From: Vulcanimicrobiota bacterium
GTDB lineage: Bacteria > Vulcanimicrobiota > Xenobia > Xenobiales > JADMJV01
Direction: 5' to 3'
Assembly (NCBI GenBank): GCA_019637395.1
Contig: JAHBVR010000025.1
Coordinates: 55,046 to 119,045, forward strand
Length of the DNA: 64,000 bases
The notes beneath the pieces are model-generated. The model was not told the DNA's origin. It did no database searches and saw only the letters and a program-made list of their open reading frames with translations. Positions 32,583-42,190 of this stretch are shown here, piece by piece; the stretch's first letter is position 1; each line of letters starts with the position of its first letter. A program made the position numbers and the translations under genes.

Positions 32583-35500
32583 GTAAGACCTGCAGGATGG
32601 GCAGGGTGCGTACCTGAGCCAGTTCCAGGCGAACCAGTTCGGCGACCGGCGGGGGCAGGCTGATCAGGTTTTTAAAATCTCCCGCCAACAATCGCAGCAG
32701 CGCCCCGGCCACTTCCGCCCCCAGCATCTCGCGCAAAGCGTTTTGCAGGACCGGCAGCCCGGCCGGGCTAAGGGAACGGAGCGCCTGTTGTATCTCCGGA
32801 GAGGCTTGCAGACGTTGGCGCCGCAAGACCATTTCCACCGCCTGGCGGTAATGCCGCAGTTCCGTTTCCAGCAACTCCGATTCTTGAGCGCGGATCAGCT
32901 CGTGGGTATCGATCGGGCGAAGGGTGCCGGTAGCGCTCCAGATGCCGCCCGGTGGGGCCGGTAGGCGAGCGCCGGCGATCGGGTTGGCCGGAGGTTGGCG
33001 GCGTTTGAGCTGGCGCATCGGGCCCCGGGTGGAACTGGTGCCGTCCAGGGGCAACAGGCAGGGGCCTTCCAGACTGTGCAGCACGGCCAGAGCGAAGACA
33101 TGGTCCGGTTGCTCCAGAAAGCCCTCATCCAGTACCCAACCGTTGCCCAACAGCGAAGGAACTCCCATGTGGCGCAGCAATTCGCAAAGCATGGCGTTGA
33201 GTTCGTAACAGATTCCAGCGCCCAGCCATTCAGCCGAGCGCCCGGCGTGCAGCACCTCCAATTGATGGTGCCCCCGGCCGTGGTGGGGCCGACTCAAAAC
33301 CTTGGACGCTTGAGGATGTTCGGCGAATCGGGGGTCGTAGGCATAGTGGGTTTGCATGAACTCCTGGGCCGCCAGCGCCTTTTCCCAGGTGTTACGGCCT
33401 TGTTGGGAACGGACGAAGGCTTCGGCTTCGGAGGGAAGGTGCTGCAGAGTGGGTTGGCGCCAGGCACTCGGGACGGCCGCTTCTCCCTCCAGCGGGCGGG
33501 GCGGCTCCAGCATTTCCACCTGAAAGCGCACCTGCAGGGTTTGCTGAGCCTGCACCAACACTTCCCCGAGAGCGCCTCGGCGCAGCCCCATCGGGCCTGA
33601 GCTGTCGATATGGCCGTGCAGGCGCGTATACATGGGCAGGGGCAAACGGCTCAGGCCGGGCAGTAAGGTGCCCTGAAAGGGCAGCAGGTGTCCGGTGGGG
33701 CGACCCTGGGCAAACGCGGCGAGTTCGTCCCAAGGCAGCGGCTGCCAGCGCTGTTGGCGGGCGTCAAACTGCGCGCACAGCAGAGAAAGGGCGTAAAGAT
33801 AAGGGCGCGGCAGGACAGGAGGCTGATGAAAGAGACCCGAGACGGGAGCGCGGGTGGACTGCTCCTCCAGTTCTTCCACCGAGTGACTGTGCCCCTGCAC
33901 GAAGCCAGCCGGCGTGTAGGGGTTGACGGCTGACTCGACGGCGGGCAAAGGCTGCCCACCGCGGAACCAGTTGCGCAACTTGGCGAAGAGACTCTCGGCT
34001 GGCGGCGTCTCGCTGGGCGCCACCGTGACGCGCACCACCGGAGCGGCGGGAGGTGGACTTGCGGGAGGCGGGGCCACCGGTTGCAGCATTTTTTCCAAAG
34101 AAGGGGCTCGAAAGTATTCCTCCAAAGCGTCCGCGGCTTCCGAATTTTCTTCGCCGACCAGGGCGCGGGCCGCCTGGGCCGGGGTCTGACAGTCGCGCAG
34201 CTTCTCAGGCTCCCATTCTCCCAACTCGCCAAAGCGTTCGCGCAGTTTCTGGTCCAGTTGATAGTCAAGAATTTCGGCCAGGCGTTCGTGCCAGGGGTTG
34301 GCCGGCGCTTCTTCGGAAGCGGGAAAGTGGCGGGCGTCCAGGTAGGCGTCCATGCGTTCGCGGCTGGTGAGAGGCAGCAAGATTTCGAGGATATCCACCA
34401 GTTGCTCCTCACCGGGGCCCTGATAGAGGCAGGGCAGTAAACCCTGGGCCAGTCCGGTCAGAGGAGCCTCGGGGGTGCGCACCAGGGACGCATCCACCAA
34501 CAGCTCTCCCTGGTGGTAGGCGGCCGCGGTGCCGACCGGCGCCGAGCCGACTCCCGGCAATTCATAGACCACCCGCAGGTCCTGGACGGCTTTCAGCGAG
34601 TTCAGGTCCTGAAGCCGATCCAACCAGCCCTGCGCGGAAAGCTGCTCGCGCTGGCGCCGCACCCGCCCCAAAACCATCTGCAGCGAGCGCAGGCAGGTGC
34701 GCAGGCGAGCCAGCCCCGGCCCGCACTCCGAGGAAACGTCGCGCCCCTCTCCCTGCACACGCACCTGAAAGGAATCGCGCAACTGGCGCAGCCTGAGCGC
34801 AGCGTGAAAAGCTTCGATGGCCGGGCGCTGCTCGAGGTTGCCGGTCTGGGCCACCAACAGTTTGCCCGTGCCTTCAAAGAGCCGCTCCAGACTGGGCGTG
34901 TCGCTGCACACCAGAGCGGGGTGCTCGGCCGCCACCAGGCGCTTTTCTCGTCCGGGCCGGAGTTGAGCTAAAATCACCGGGAGTTTGCGGTCGATAGGCG
35001 AGCCTTCCAGCCGGGTGTAGCAGGCCAGCAGCATGCGGGGCAGAGCTTTGTCGGCGGCCAGCACTTCCTTATCCCCGCGCCGGGCCACCTCGGTGCCGAT
35101 CTCCTCCAGGAATTCACGCACCACCGCGCCCTCCACCCGGCCGGGGATCTCGAACAACGAGCACAGCGCGGGACAGGCGCGAAAGCCTCTTTCCCAATAA
35201 CCACGGCGATTGCCGAAGTAGGTGAAGGCATGAGTTCCCAGCACCTTGCGGTGGTTGAACCAGAGGCCATCATCCGTGTAGATCCAGGCCGGCTGGGCCA
35301 GGCGCTGGCGTAGCATTCCCGCATCGATGCCCCGCTGCAGGCCGTTCTCCAGCCACTGGTAAAGCCGGAAGCTGACGGCCTGATGGCCGCCGGCGCAGCT
35401 CTTCAAGTGCTCAAGCACCTCCGGCAATTCCACTTGCTGCTGATCGCGTAGCCCCAGCCGGGCCAGCAGAGGAACGCCCAGCAGGTCGCTGATCGGCCCA

Positions 35501-38500
35501 TCGGGATAAAAGCGGCCGTGGGCGCCAATGAGCGCTTCGCATTCGGCGCTGGGTAGGAACAGTTCGCGGGGGATGCGGGGGACTCCCAGCGCGTCCGGTA
35601 GCCACGCCTGCAATCGGTATTCCGGCACTTGCTGCAAGATTTCTTCGCCCTGGCGCCGGTAGAGCGCCGCCAGTAAGCGGGCCAGCCCCAGCGCCCCGGC
35701 TGCTCGCCGCGGTCGTTGGAAGGCCTCGCGCAGCCTTTCCCAGGAAGGTTCCCGGGCCAGTCCCAGCGAGCGCAACAGGCGGGTCTGAGCCTCACTGTAG
35801 TCCTGGCTGATCAGGTGTTCGTCGAGGAATTCCTCCAGGCCCAGTTCCGGGTCCGGCCAGAGCACCTGAGTAACCGGCCGATAGCGTCCGCGCCGATCCA
35901 GCACAGGCAGGTCCTGGCCGAGCAATCCCGGACGGTCAGAAAATTCAGCCGCGAGATAGTCAAACAACTGTTGAGCTCTGGCTTTCTGGCCGCGGGCGGC
36001 GGCTTCCCGGTAAGCCGGCAGCAAGTGGCTTTCCAGCAACTGGCGCGGTTTGCTCTGGCCCACTCCCAACTGGCGGGCCAACACCGCCTGCAATTCGGCC
36101 GGAATCTCCGGGTGAGGATACCAGTCCACGCCCAGGTCGGGCACGGCCGCGTCCAGCACCAGTTCGGCGGCGGGCAGCAAGCGTTGCTGGCGGGTCAGCC
36201 AGAACGGATGATGGCTCAGGAGTTTTCGGCTTTCCAGACTGGCGAAAACCTGGCTCTCCTTATCCAGCAGCCACTGATAAAAGGTGCGCCGCAAATCCTC
36301 GGAGGAACGCCAGATCGCCGCCGGCAGGCGACTCAGGCCGGCCACCACCTCGACCAGCTCCAAAGGCCGGGTGGCCGTCGTGCGCAGGGGAGTGATTTGA
36401 GCCAGCAACTCCACGGCCAGCAAGGGGACGGTGCCGGCTTCGCAATAGAGCAGCCGTTCCTGGCGCAGGCAGCCCAATCCGTCCACCAGCGGAAGTCCGT
36501 CCAATTTCTCGGCCACCGCCAGCACGCGCTCGGGGGTGTTGAGGAAATCCGGCTGCTCGCGTAGCGGCCGCCCCGGCTGGCCTTCCAGCAGCAGGCGCAA
36601 GTGCAACAGATCCAGCCCGCTACGCGGTTTTAAAAGCTGGTTGAAGCTCTCCCAGGCGGGTGCCAGAAGTTCCCAGTCGCGGGTGTCCATCATTCCACGC
36701 AGGTCGGAAAGCTCGGCCACCTCGTCGGCCTGCAGGCGGCGCCCGGAGAGAGTGGGCCAGAGCGGCAGCCGGCTGACTTCCGCTCCCTGGTACTTGCGTT
36801 TGGCCAAAAGCTCGAGCAGGCGCAGCAACTGTTCCGTATTCCAGCGCTGCGGGTCCTGCGCGTAGTAGACCAGGGCCTCGGCCGCTCCGGCGGCTTTGCG
36901 CAGGGCGGCGGCGGCCAGCTCTTCCACCCAGTCGCGCAACTCTTCGGGCAGCAACTCGGCATCCGGGAGAAATTCGGCCAGTTCCGGTTCCACCAACCCC
37001 CACTCGCCCAGCGGCCGGTCCGGAAAAAGCGGCAGGGCCAGTATGGTCTCCGCCTGAGCGCGACTCAGTTCGCCCGCCCGGCCGGCCAGATATTTCAATA
37101 CCGGCCGCGAATCGTCCAGGCGCACCGCGGTCAAATCCTGCACCAGCTGCGGCAGCCCCACTTCGGGCAGACGCTCGGCCAGGCCGATCCGGACCAGCAG
37201 TTGCTGACCTTCTTTTCCCAGAAAGTTGCGTTGTAGCGGGCCTTCATAAAGAGCGCGTAAGGCCGGTGATTCGGCGCGGCACATCTGGCCCAGGGGCGCC
37301 AACCGGCCGCGGTCGTCGGGCAGGCGGGCCTGGGCCAGCAGGCGGCGCGAGGCTCCTGCGTTGATCTCGTCGGCGTGCTGGATCAAATAGTTGAGGGCGG
37401 CCTGCGAGGGCTGGCCGCGACCCATGGCCTCGAGCACGGCCGCCACTCCCACCGGCTCGGGAGTGAGAGCCTGCACGTGAGCGCGCGCGGCCAGCCCGGG
37501 GGGCAGAAACAGCAGTTCCGGCAAAAGTTCCGGAATTTCCGGATGAGCCGGGCGCAGCCGCGCGCCCGGGCCAAGCAGCGGCCGGTCCGGCCACAGCGGC
37601 CGCGCGGCCAACTGCTGCAAGAGGGCTTCGGGCACTTCGCGATAGCCTTGCTCGAGCAAATGGTGGGGAATCTCCTCCAGGCGCTGCTCCAACAGGTCGC
37701 TGACCAGGGCCGGCCAGTCCAATTGGCCGGGAGACCAGTCGGCGTAGGCGTGTTGCAACAAGGGACTGCGCTCCGCGTAGAAACCGGCCAGCAGCGGCTG
37801 CTCGCAGAACCGGGCTTCCTGCAAAGAGCGCAGGCCGAACTGGGTACTGAAAAGCCTGAGCTGGCGAGTTCGCTGGCGCACCTCGGGAGAGCCGCTGGCC
37901 AGGACCCGCAGGCATAAGCCCGCATCCTGGGGAGGGGCTCCGCCTTCCAGGCGTTGTAGAAGATCCATTGGCCCCAACCGCTTCAGCGCCAGTTGTTCAA
38001 ACAATGGATGGTCGTCCCAGGCGGCCGGAATCAAATCTTCGGCCGGCCATAACTGGCGGAGGTCGGCGTCGGCGCGGGCTAACTCCTGAAGGGGGCGTGA
38101 ACCGAACAAGGGCAAGGCCCGAAGTCTTTCACCGACGCGTTCCAGCTCGGGCAGGAGTAAATGGAAGAGCAGCCCGAGGTGGATAGGACGAACTCCGGCT
38201 TCCAGCTCGGTGACCAGCGCGTCGGTGTCGAATACCCGACATTTCAGGGTCTGCTCGGCCACCTGGCGAGCCCGCCCGGCCGGCGCCCAGAGCGGAAAGG
38301 GCAGGCCCAGTTCCAGCATCTCGGGCCGGGCCAGGCGAGTGGCCGAGGGAATTCCGCCTTCGGGCAGGCAAGGCTGGTCGGCGAAGAGGGCGCCGATGGC
38401 TTCCGGCAAGAAGGCAAAAGGACCCTGGGCTTCTCCCGGCAGCGGCAGTTGCTCGAGCGCTCCCAGCCTCAGGAGAGCGGCCGGAATTTGCCCCAAGATC

Positions 38501-39765
38501 CACTGGTTCCAGGCCGATTCAGGGTGGATGCGCTCGCGGTCGACAGGAACGTCGAAATGGCTGTGCACCAGAAAGCGCAGGCCGGAGGGTTGCGCGGTCG
38601 GCAGGTAGCTGTAGATGGTGGAGGAGCCCTCGGGCGGATCGGTGGGCTGGCCGTGATCGTCAAGAAAAAGCGCCACCAACAGGCGGGTGCGATCGGGTCG
38701 CCCCGCTTCGCGCGCGGGACCCTGGTAGACGTGTTCGCTTTCGTCCATTCGGAAAGACTGCTGCCCCACGCGGCAACCCTGGCGCAGCAATGGCTGAGAA
38801 TCCCAGCGAATCTCGCGCAGGTGGGTCAGGGTAAGCAACACTCCCGGATCTAATAGTGGCATGTCGTGAAAGGGCTTTTTCAAGGGCAGCACCAGGGTGG
38901 TGCCCTGCTCGCGGACGTGCGGGGGGCGCTCCAGGGCGCGCGGAATACTGATGTCAATGATTTCGAACTGGAAAACCTCGGAGTAGATCTGAGGACGGTC
39001 GGTGACCTCATAGACGGCTTTGAAGCCTACCCCAAAGAAGCCGATCTGCTGCTTCTTTTTAGTGGTCTGGCCGATCGAAGTGACGCCCACCACATCGCGC
39101 ACGTCAAAGGGGAGGCCATCGTGCCAGATGGTCACCCGGTCGGGCTCGAGGCGGACTTCAAAGGTGCGCGCCCGGGCGTCTTCGGCGTTCTGCAGCAGTT
39201 CAAAGAGAAAATGGCCCGGCTGGGTGTAGACGCGCTGGGAGAGCAACTCCTCGGCATGGCTGAGAGAAATGGCTTTGGGAGCGCCGCTCAACTGCTCCAG
39301 AGCCTGCAAGGCCAATTCGGCGCGCCGTTCTTGCAGCCCGGGATCCAGTCTGTGAGCCGCGCGCGCGGGCAGCAGAGCCAGCGAGCGCTCGTCCGGTAAT
39401 CCGGCCTCGAGTTCCTGCAGATAGCTCTCGTAGCTGTCCGCGTCGAGGTGCTTGAGAGTGCGTTCCAGCACCGCCAGTACCGCCAGCCGTTGCAGAGAAA
39501 CCCGCGGTAGCGCCCGGCGCAGGACCGGCTCGAGTTCGGGCCGACCCGAGAGTGCCTTAAGAACCTTGAGCAGACTGGTTTCCGGCCAGTCGATCAGTTG
39601 CTCGGCCAGCAGGGTCCCATGCTCTGCCAGGAAACCGGACCGCGCGCACAACCAGGCCAGCAGAGTAGGATCGGAAAGTTGCGCGCAGACCCGCAGCAAA
39701 TCGGCCACGGGCAGGCCGGAGTCCAGCCCTCGCTCCAGTTCGAGCTGCTGGTCGGCCACCGGCAA
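32554..39765 (-). CDS. Giant sacsin-type ATPase / transglutaminase protein
   Basis: This is a single intact frame of 2403 residues. Residues about 165-290 form an HSP90/sacsin-like GHKL ATPase: LFELLQNAEDA (Asn193), HDGLPF (Asp216), then QIGFFGVGFKAVYEVTD. The middle ~1800 residues are Leu/Arg/Glu-rich and helical, with recurring LLxxLGL blocks (LLVRIGLAERL, LLRSLGLAREP, LLARLGLRDQQ) like sacsin internal repeats. Near the C-terminus is a transglutaminase-like core with Cys2186 (GICYELN), His2222 (DHVFALAV) and Asp2241 (LPLDGTSS), spaced as a papain-like triad. There is no signal peptide. It starts with TTG (or GTG at 39759) 17 nt after the oxidoreductase stop. The function is unknown. Confidence 0.85.
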   Translation of the reverse strand: MPVADQQLELERGLDSGLPVADLLRVCAQLSDPTLLAWLCARSGFLAEHGTLLAEQLIDWPETSLLKVLKALSGRPELEPVLRRALPRVSLQRLAVLAVLERTLKHLDADSYESYLQELEAGLPDERSLALLPARAAHRLDPGLQERRAELALQALEQLSGAPKAISLSHAEELLSQRVYTQPGHFLFELLQNAEDARARTFEVRLEPDRVTIWHDGLPFDVRDVVGVTSIGQTTKKKQQIGFFGVGFKAVYEVTDRPQIYSEVFQFEIIDISIPRALERPPHVREQGTTLVLPLKKPFHDMPLLDPGVLLTLTHLREIRWDSQPLLRQGCRVGQQSFRMDESEHVYQGPAREAGRPDRTRLLVALFLDDHGQPTDPPEGSSTIYSYLPTAQPSGLRFLVHSHFDVPVDRERIHPESAWNQWILGQIPAALLRLGALEQLPLPGEAQGPFAFLPEAIGALFADQPCLPEGGIPSATRLARPEMLELGLPFPLWAPAGRARQVAEQTLKCRVFDTDALVTELEAGVRPIHLGLLFHLLLPELERVGERLRALPLFGSRPLQELARADADLRQLWPAEDLIPAAWDDHPLFEQLALKRLGPMDLLQRLEGGAPPQDAGLCLRVLASGSPEVRQRTRQLRLFSTQFGLRSLQEARFCEQPLLAGFYAERSPLLQHAYADWSPGQLDWPALVSDLLEQRLEEIPHHLLEQGYREVPEALLQQLAARPLWPDRPLLGPGARLRPAHPEIPELLPELLFLPPGLAARAHVQALTPEPVGVAAVLEAMGRGQPSQAALNYLIQHADEINAGASRRLLAQARLPDDRGRLAPLGQMCRAESPALRALYEGPLQRNFLGKEGQQLLVRIGLAERLPEVGLPQLVQDLTAVRLDDSRPVLKYLAGRAGELSRAQAETILALPLFPDRPLGEWGLVEPELAEFLPDAELLPEELRDWVEELAAAALRKAAGAAEALVYYAQDPQRWNTEQLLRLLELLAKRKYQGAEVSRLPLWPTLSGRRLQADEVAELSDLRGMMDTRDWELLAPAWESFNQLLKPRSGLDLLHLRLLLEGQPGRPLREQPDFLNTPERVLAVAEKLDGLPLVDGLGCLRQERLLYCEAGTVPLLAVELLAQITPLRTTATRPLELVEVVAGLSRLPAAIWRSSEDLRRTFYQWLLDKESQVFASLESRKLLSHHPFWLTRQQRLLPAAELVLDAAVPDLGVDWYPHPEIPAELQAVLARQLGVGQSKPRQLLESHLLPAYREAAARGQKARAQQLFDYLAAEFSDRPGLLGQDLPVLDRRGRYRPVTQVLWPDPELGLEEFLDEHLISQDYSEAQTRLLRSLGLAREPSWERLREAFQRPRRAAGALGLARLLAALYRRQGEEILQQVPEYRLQAWLPDALGVPRIPRELFLPSAECEALIGAHGRFYPDGPISDLLGVPLLARLGLRDQQQVELPEVLEHLKSCAGGHQAVSFRLYQWLENGLQRGIDAGMLRQRLAQPAWIYTDDGLWFNHRKVLGTHAFTYFGNRRGYWERGFRACPALCSLFEIPGRVEGAVVREFLEEIGTEVARRGDKEVLAADKALPRMLLACYTRLEGSPIDRKLPVILAQLRPGREKRLVAAEHPALVCSDTPSLERLFEGTGKLLVAQTGNLEQRPAIEAFHAALRLRQLRDSFQVRVQGEGRDVSSECGPGLARLRTCLRSLQMVLGRVRRQREQLSAQGWLDRLQDLNSLKAVQDLRVVYELPGVGSAPVGTAAAYHQGELLVDASLVRTPEAPLTGLAQGLLPCLYQGPGEEQLVDILEILLPLTSRERMDAYLDARHFPASEEAPANPWHERLAEILDYQLDQKLRERFGELGEWEPEKLRDCQTPAQAARALVGEENSEAADALEEYFRAPSLEKMLQPVAPPPASPPPAAPVVRVTVAPSETPPAESLFAKLRNWFRGGQPLPAVESAVNPYTPAGFVQGHSHSVEELEEQSTRAPVSGLFHQPPVLPRPYLYALSLLCAQFDARQQRWQPLPWDELAAFAQGRPTGHLLPFQGTLLPGLSRLPLPMYTRLHGHIDSSGPMGLRRGALGEVLVQAQQTLQVRFQVEMLEPPRPLEGEAAVPSAWRQPTLQHLPSEAEAFVRSQQGRNTWEKALAAQEFMQTHYAYDPRFAEHPQASKVLSRPHHGRGHHQLEVLHAGRSAEWLGAGICYELNAMLCELLRHMGVPSLLGNGWVLDEGFLEQPDHVFALAVLHSLEGPCLLPLDGTSSTRGPMRQLKRRQPPANPIAGARLPAPPGGIWSATGTLRPIDTHELIRAQESELLETELRHYRQAVEMVLRRQRLQASPEIQQALRSLSPAGLPVLQNALREMLGAEVAGALLRLLAGDFKNLISLPPPVAELVRLELAQVRTLPILQVLPIDPRDPRP

Positions 39766-39782
39766 TCGGGAAAATTCGGCGC

Positions 39783-40739
39783 TTAGACTCGTAACAACAC
39801 CTTGCCGATCGTTTCGTTGCTGCTCACCAGTTCATGAGCTTGCTCGGCTTCCTGGATGGCGAAGACCTTGTCGATGATGGGCTTGATCCGGCCGCTTTCG
39901 AGTAGCGGCCAGACCTCTCGGCGCAGGCCCGCGATGATCTGATTTTTCTCTTCGATCGAGCGGCTACGCAGCACCGAGCCGCGCAGACAGAGGCGCTTGA
40001 CCATCATCACACCCATGGGCAGGGTGCCCTGAGCGCCCCCCAAGAGGCCGATGTTGATCAGGCGGCCGCGCGGTTTGAGCACATTGACGTTCATCTCCAG
40101 GTAGGAACCGCCCACCGGATCGAGGATGACGTCGGCCCCGCCCCAGGCGCGCACGGCCTCGTCCCAGGGGCCGTCGTGACGGTTGGCCGTGGCTGAAGCA
40201 CCGAGTTGTTCGCAGTACTCGCGCTTCGCCTGGTCGCCGACGGTGACGAAAATGGGATTGCCCCAGGCTTTACAGAGCTGGATGCAGGCCGTGCCCACGC
40301 CGCTGGCGCCGGCGTGCACCAGCACCCGCTCTCCGTCCTTGAGCTCTCCTTCCAGGCGCAGGTTGAGCCAGGCGGTGGCGAAGACCTCCACCACCCCGGC
40401 GGCCGTTTCCAGGTCCATGCCCTGGGGGGGCGGCAGGGTGTGCCCGGCGGGCACGGCCACATATTCAGCGTAGCCGCCGCCGGCCAGCAGCGCGCACACC
40501 TCTTGACCGCTCTGGCGGTCGTTCACGCTCGGGCCCACTTTCTCGATGACCCCGCTGCATTCCAGGCCCAGAATGTCGGAGGCTCCCGGCGGGGGAGGGT
40601 AGCGGCCCGAGCGCTGCGAGAGATCGGCGCGATTGATGGCGGTGGCCCGCACCTTGACCAGCACCTCGCCGTCCTTGAGTTCCGGCGTGGGCGCCTCGTC
40701 CCACACCAACTTACCGTCGCGAATCAAGATAGCTTTCAT
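39783..40739 (-). CDS. NAD(P)H quinone oxidoreductase (MDR family, PIG3-like)
   Basis: In this 318-residue cytoplasmic enzyme, the N-terminal GroES-like half has VKVRATAINRADLSQRSGRYPPPPGASDILGLECSG, the PIG3/quinone reductase signature. The Rossmann half has VLVHAGASGVGTACIQL, with DVILDPVGGSYLEMN and NIGLLGG. No zinc-binding Cys set is present, so it is a zinc-free quinone reductase, not an alcohol dehydrogenase. It leads the giant ATPase gene by 17 nt; they may share a transcript, though no functional link is obvious. Confidence 0.92.
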   Translation of the reverse strand: MKAILIRDGKLVWDEAPTPELKDGEVLVKVRATAINRADLSQRSGRYPPPPGASDILGLECSGVIEKVGPSVNDRQSGQEVCALLAGGGYAEYVAVPAGHTLPPPQGMDLETAAGVVEVFATAWLNLRLEGELKDGERVLVHAGASGVGTACIQLCKAWGNPIFVTVGDQAKREYCEQLGASATANRHDGPWDEAVRAWGGADVILDPVGGSYLEMNVNVLKPRGRLINIGLLGGAQGTLPMGVMMVKRLCLRGSVLRSRSIEEKNQIIAGLRREVWPLLESGRIKPIIDKVFAIQEAEQAHELVSSNETIGKVLLRV

Positions 40740-41228
40740 AGAAGACGCATTGGCCCCACCGGGCCCGCCACCTCCTACACTTCAGGCTGGGACAGCAGAC
40801 TGGCCACCCGGATGGGGTCATCCCGGCTTGCACAGGGCCGCCGCGCTCCCCTCTGCGTGCACGATGAGCAGAGAACGGTAGCCGAAGCCAAGCGGAGCGT
40901 CCCTTCCGGACCCGGTTGCCGGCGTATTTCCAGTCTGCGGTTTTGCAGGTCCGGCTCGGAATCATGCCCTGCGTCGAAAGGGGTCTGACAGCTGACGATC
41001 CGTCAAGATCCAGGTGGCCAGGCGCACCGCGGTGGCGTGGGCGTGTTCTGAGGGGACCTCGGTATGATTACTCCATCGATGAGTTCCACCATCTGATGGT
41101 ATTCGTGGAGGCGGATACGGCGCGGTTGGACGTTCGTAAGAGTCATTGGGAAAGCTTCTCCAAGGCTGACTTGTTCCCCCCAAACGCCGGAGGAGGCTCT
41201 CCATGCCGGGTGCAGAAGGCGGCGGCCT
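40740..41228. other. Gene-free interval of 489 nt
   Basis: The reading frames crossing this stretch show no recognisable protein and merge into neighbours in the wrong register. The only local structure I see is a CTCTGC...GCAGAG hairpin near 40855-40880. A GGAGG lies near 41190 but too far from the next ATG. It probably holds the divergent promoters of the flanking genes. Confidence 0.5.
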
Positions 41229-42146
41229 ATGCAGAAAGTGCTGCTGCGCCTCTTTCTTATGACCCTCGGCCTGGCTTTCGCCTTGACTCTGGCCGAGGTG
41301 GGCGTGCGCTATGCCTATCCCGACGGCGGTATCCCGGCCGCCCATCTCGAGTCCACTTCGCTGGAACAGTACACCAGCGTGCACGAGGACGCCGAGGCCG
41401 GCTATCTGCCCGTGCTCGGCCGGGGGGAATATGATACCCACGGCTTTCTCAAGAATGACTATGACGTGCAAAAGCGCCGGGGCAAGCGGTTGGTCTTCGC
41501 CGGCGACTCGGTCACCCACCGCCGGCGCCTGCTCGATGCCCTGCGCAGGGTCTACGGCGAAGAGAAGTACGAGTATTGGAACGCCGGGGTGGAAAGCTTC
41601 AACACCCGCCAGGAGCTGGTGCTTTACCGCCGCTACAACGCGGTGGTCAAGCCCGACGAACTGATCCTGGAATTCCACAACAACGACTTTCGGGCCACTC
41701 CCTTGTGCGTGCGCGAGGATGGCAAGTTCAAAGTCTACGAGCCCGGCATGAGCATCAACCCCTGGCTCTTCGAGCACAGTTATCTCTACCGTTGGGCCTG
41801 GCCCCGCGCCGACGACCGCAACAAGCGCGCCCGGGCTGTCCACGACAGCCTGGCCGAGTTCAAGACTTTGCTGGCCGAACAAAAAGTGGGTTTTCGCATC
41901 ATTCTGCTGCCCATGTTCAAGCCTCTGGCCGAGTACAACAAGTCAGAATTGTGGTCGCGCGAACTCTCGCTGCAATATTTCAAGGAACTGGGCCTGACCT
42001 ATTTCGACATGCTGCCGGTGGTCGAGGGAGCTCTCAAAGAAGGTCTGGAAATCACCGAAAAACCCGGTGACACTTTCCATCCCAACGATCTGATCTGCGC
42101 TCGCATGGCGGCCGAACTCAAACGCCAGGGCCTGATCGACCTTTAA
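41229..42146 (+). CDS. SGNH/GDSL-family hydrolase
   Basis: This 305-residue protein has an N-terminal hydrophobic segment (LLRLFLMTLGLAFALTLAE), a signal anchor or signal peptide. The nucleophile block is VFAGDSVTHRRRLL (Ser after GD). The Gly and Asn positions are in WNAGVESFNTRQEL and EFHNNDFRA, and the Asp-x-x-His pair is DTFHPND near the C-terminus. All catalytic blocks are intact. These enzymes deacylate lipids or surface sugars; context suggests an envelope role. It stands alone between an empty interval and the exoprotein gene. Confidence 0.8.
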   Translation: MQKVLLRLFLMTLGLAFALTLAEVGVRYAYPDGGIPAAHLESTSLEQYTSVHEDAEAGYLPVLGRGEYDTHGFLKNDYDVQKRRGKRLVFAGDSVTHRRRLLDALRRVYGEEKYEYWNAGVESFNTRQELVLYRRYNAVVKPDELILEFHNNDFRATPLCVREDGKFKVYEPGMSINPWLFEHSYLYRWAWPRADDRNKRARAVHDSLAEFKTLLAEQKVGFRIILLPMFKPLAEYNKSELWSRELSLQYFKELGLTYFDMLPVVEGALKEGLEITEKPGDTFHPNDLICARMAAELKRQGLIDL

Positions 42147-42176
42147 TTTTTTTGAAAGGAAGCGCGCACGGCCGAT

Positions 42177-42182
42177 TAGAAT
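42177..42182 (+). promoter_or_regulatory. Candidate -10 (TAGAAT) 8 nt before the exoprotein start
   Basis: TAGAAT is followed by agggccga and ATG at 42191. A TTGAAA lies 19 nt upstream (42152-42157), a little far but usable. Confidence 0.45.
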
Positions 42183-42190
42183 AGGGCCGA

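Noticed and set aside
40206-41434. Several long frames on both strands around 40.2-41.4 kb
   Set aside because: They are shadows of the quinone oxidoreductase and SGNH genes, or composition-driven frames in the empty interval, with no domain and no ribosome site.
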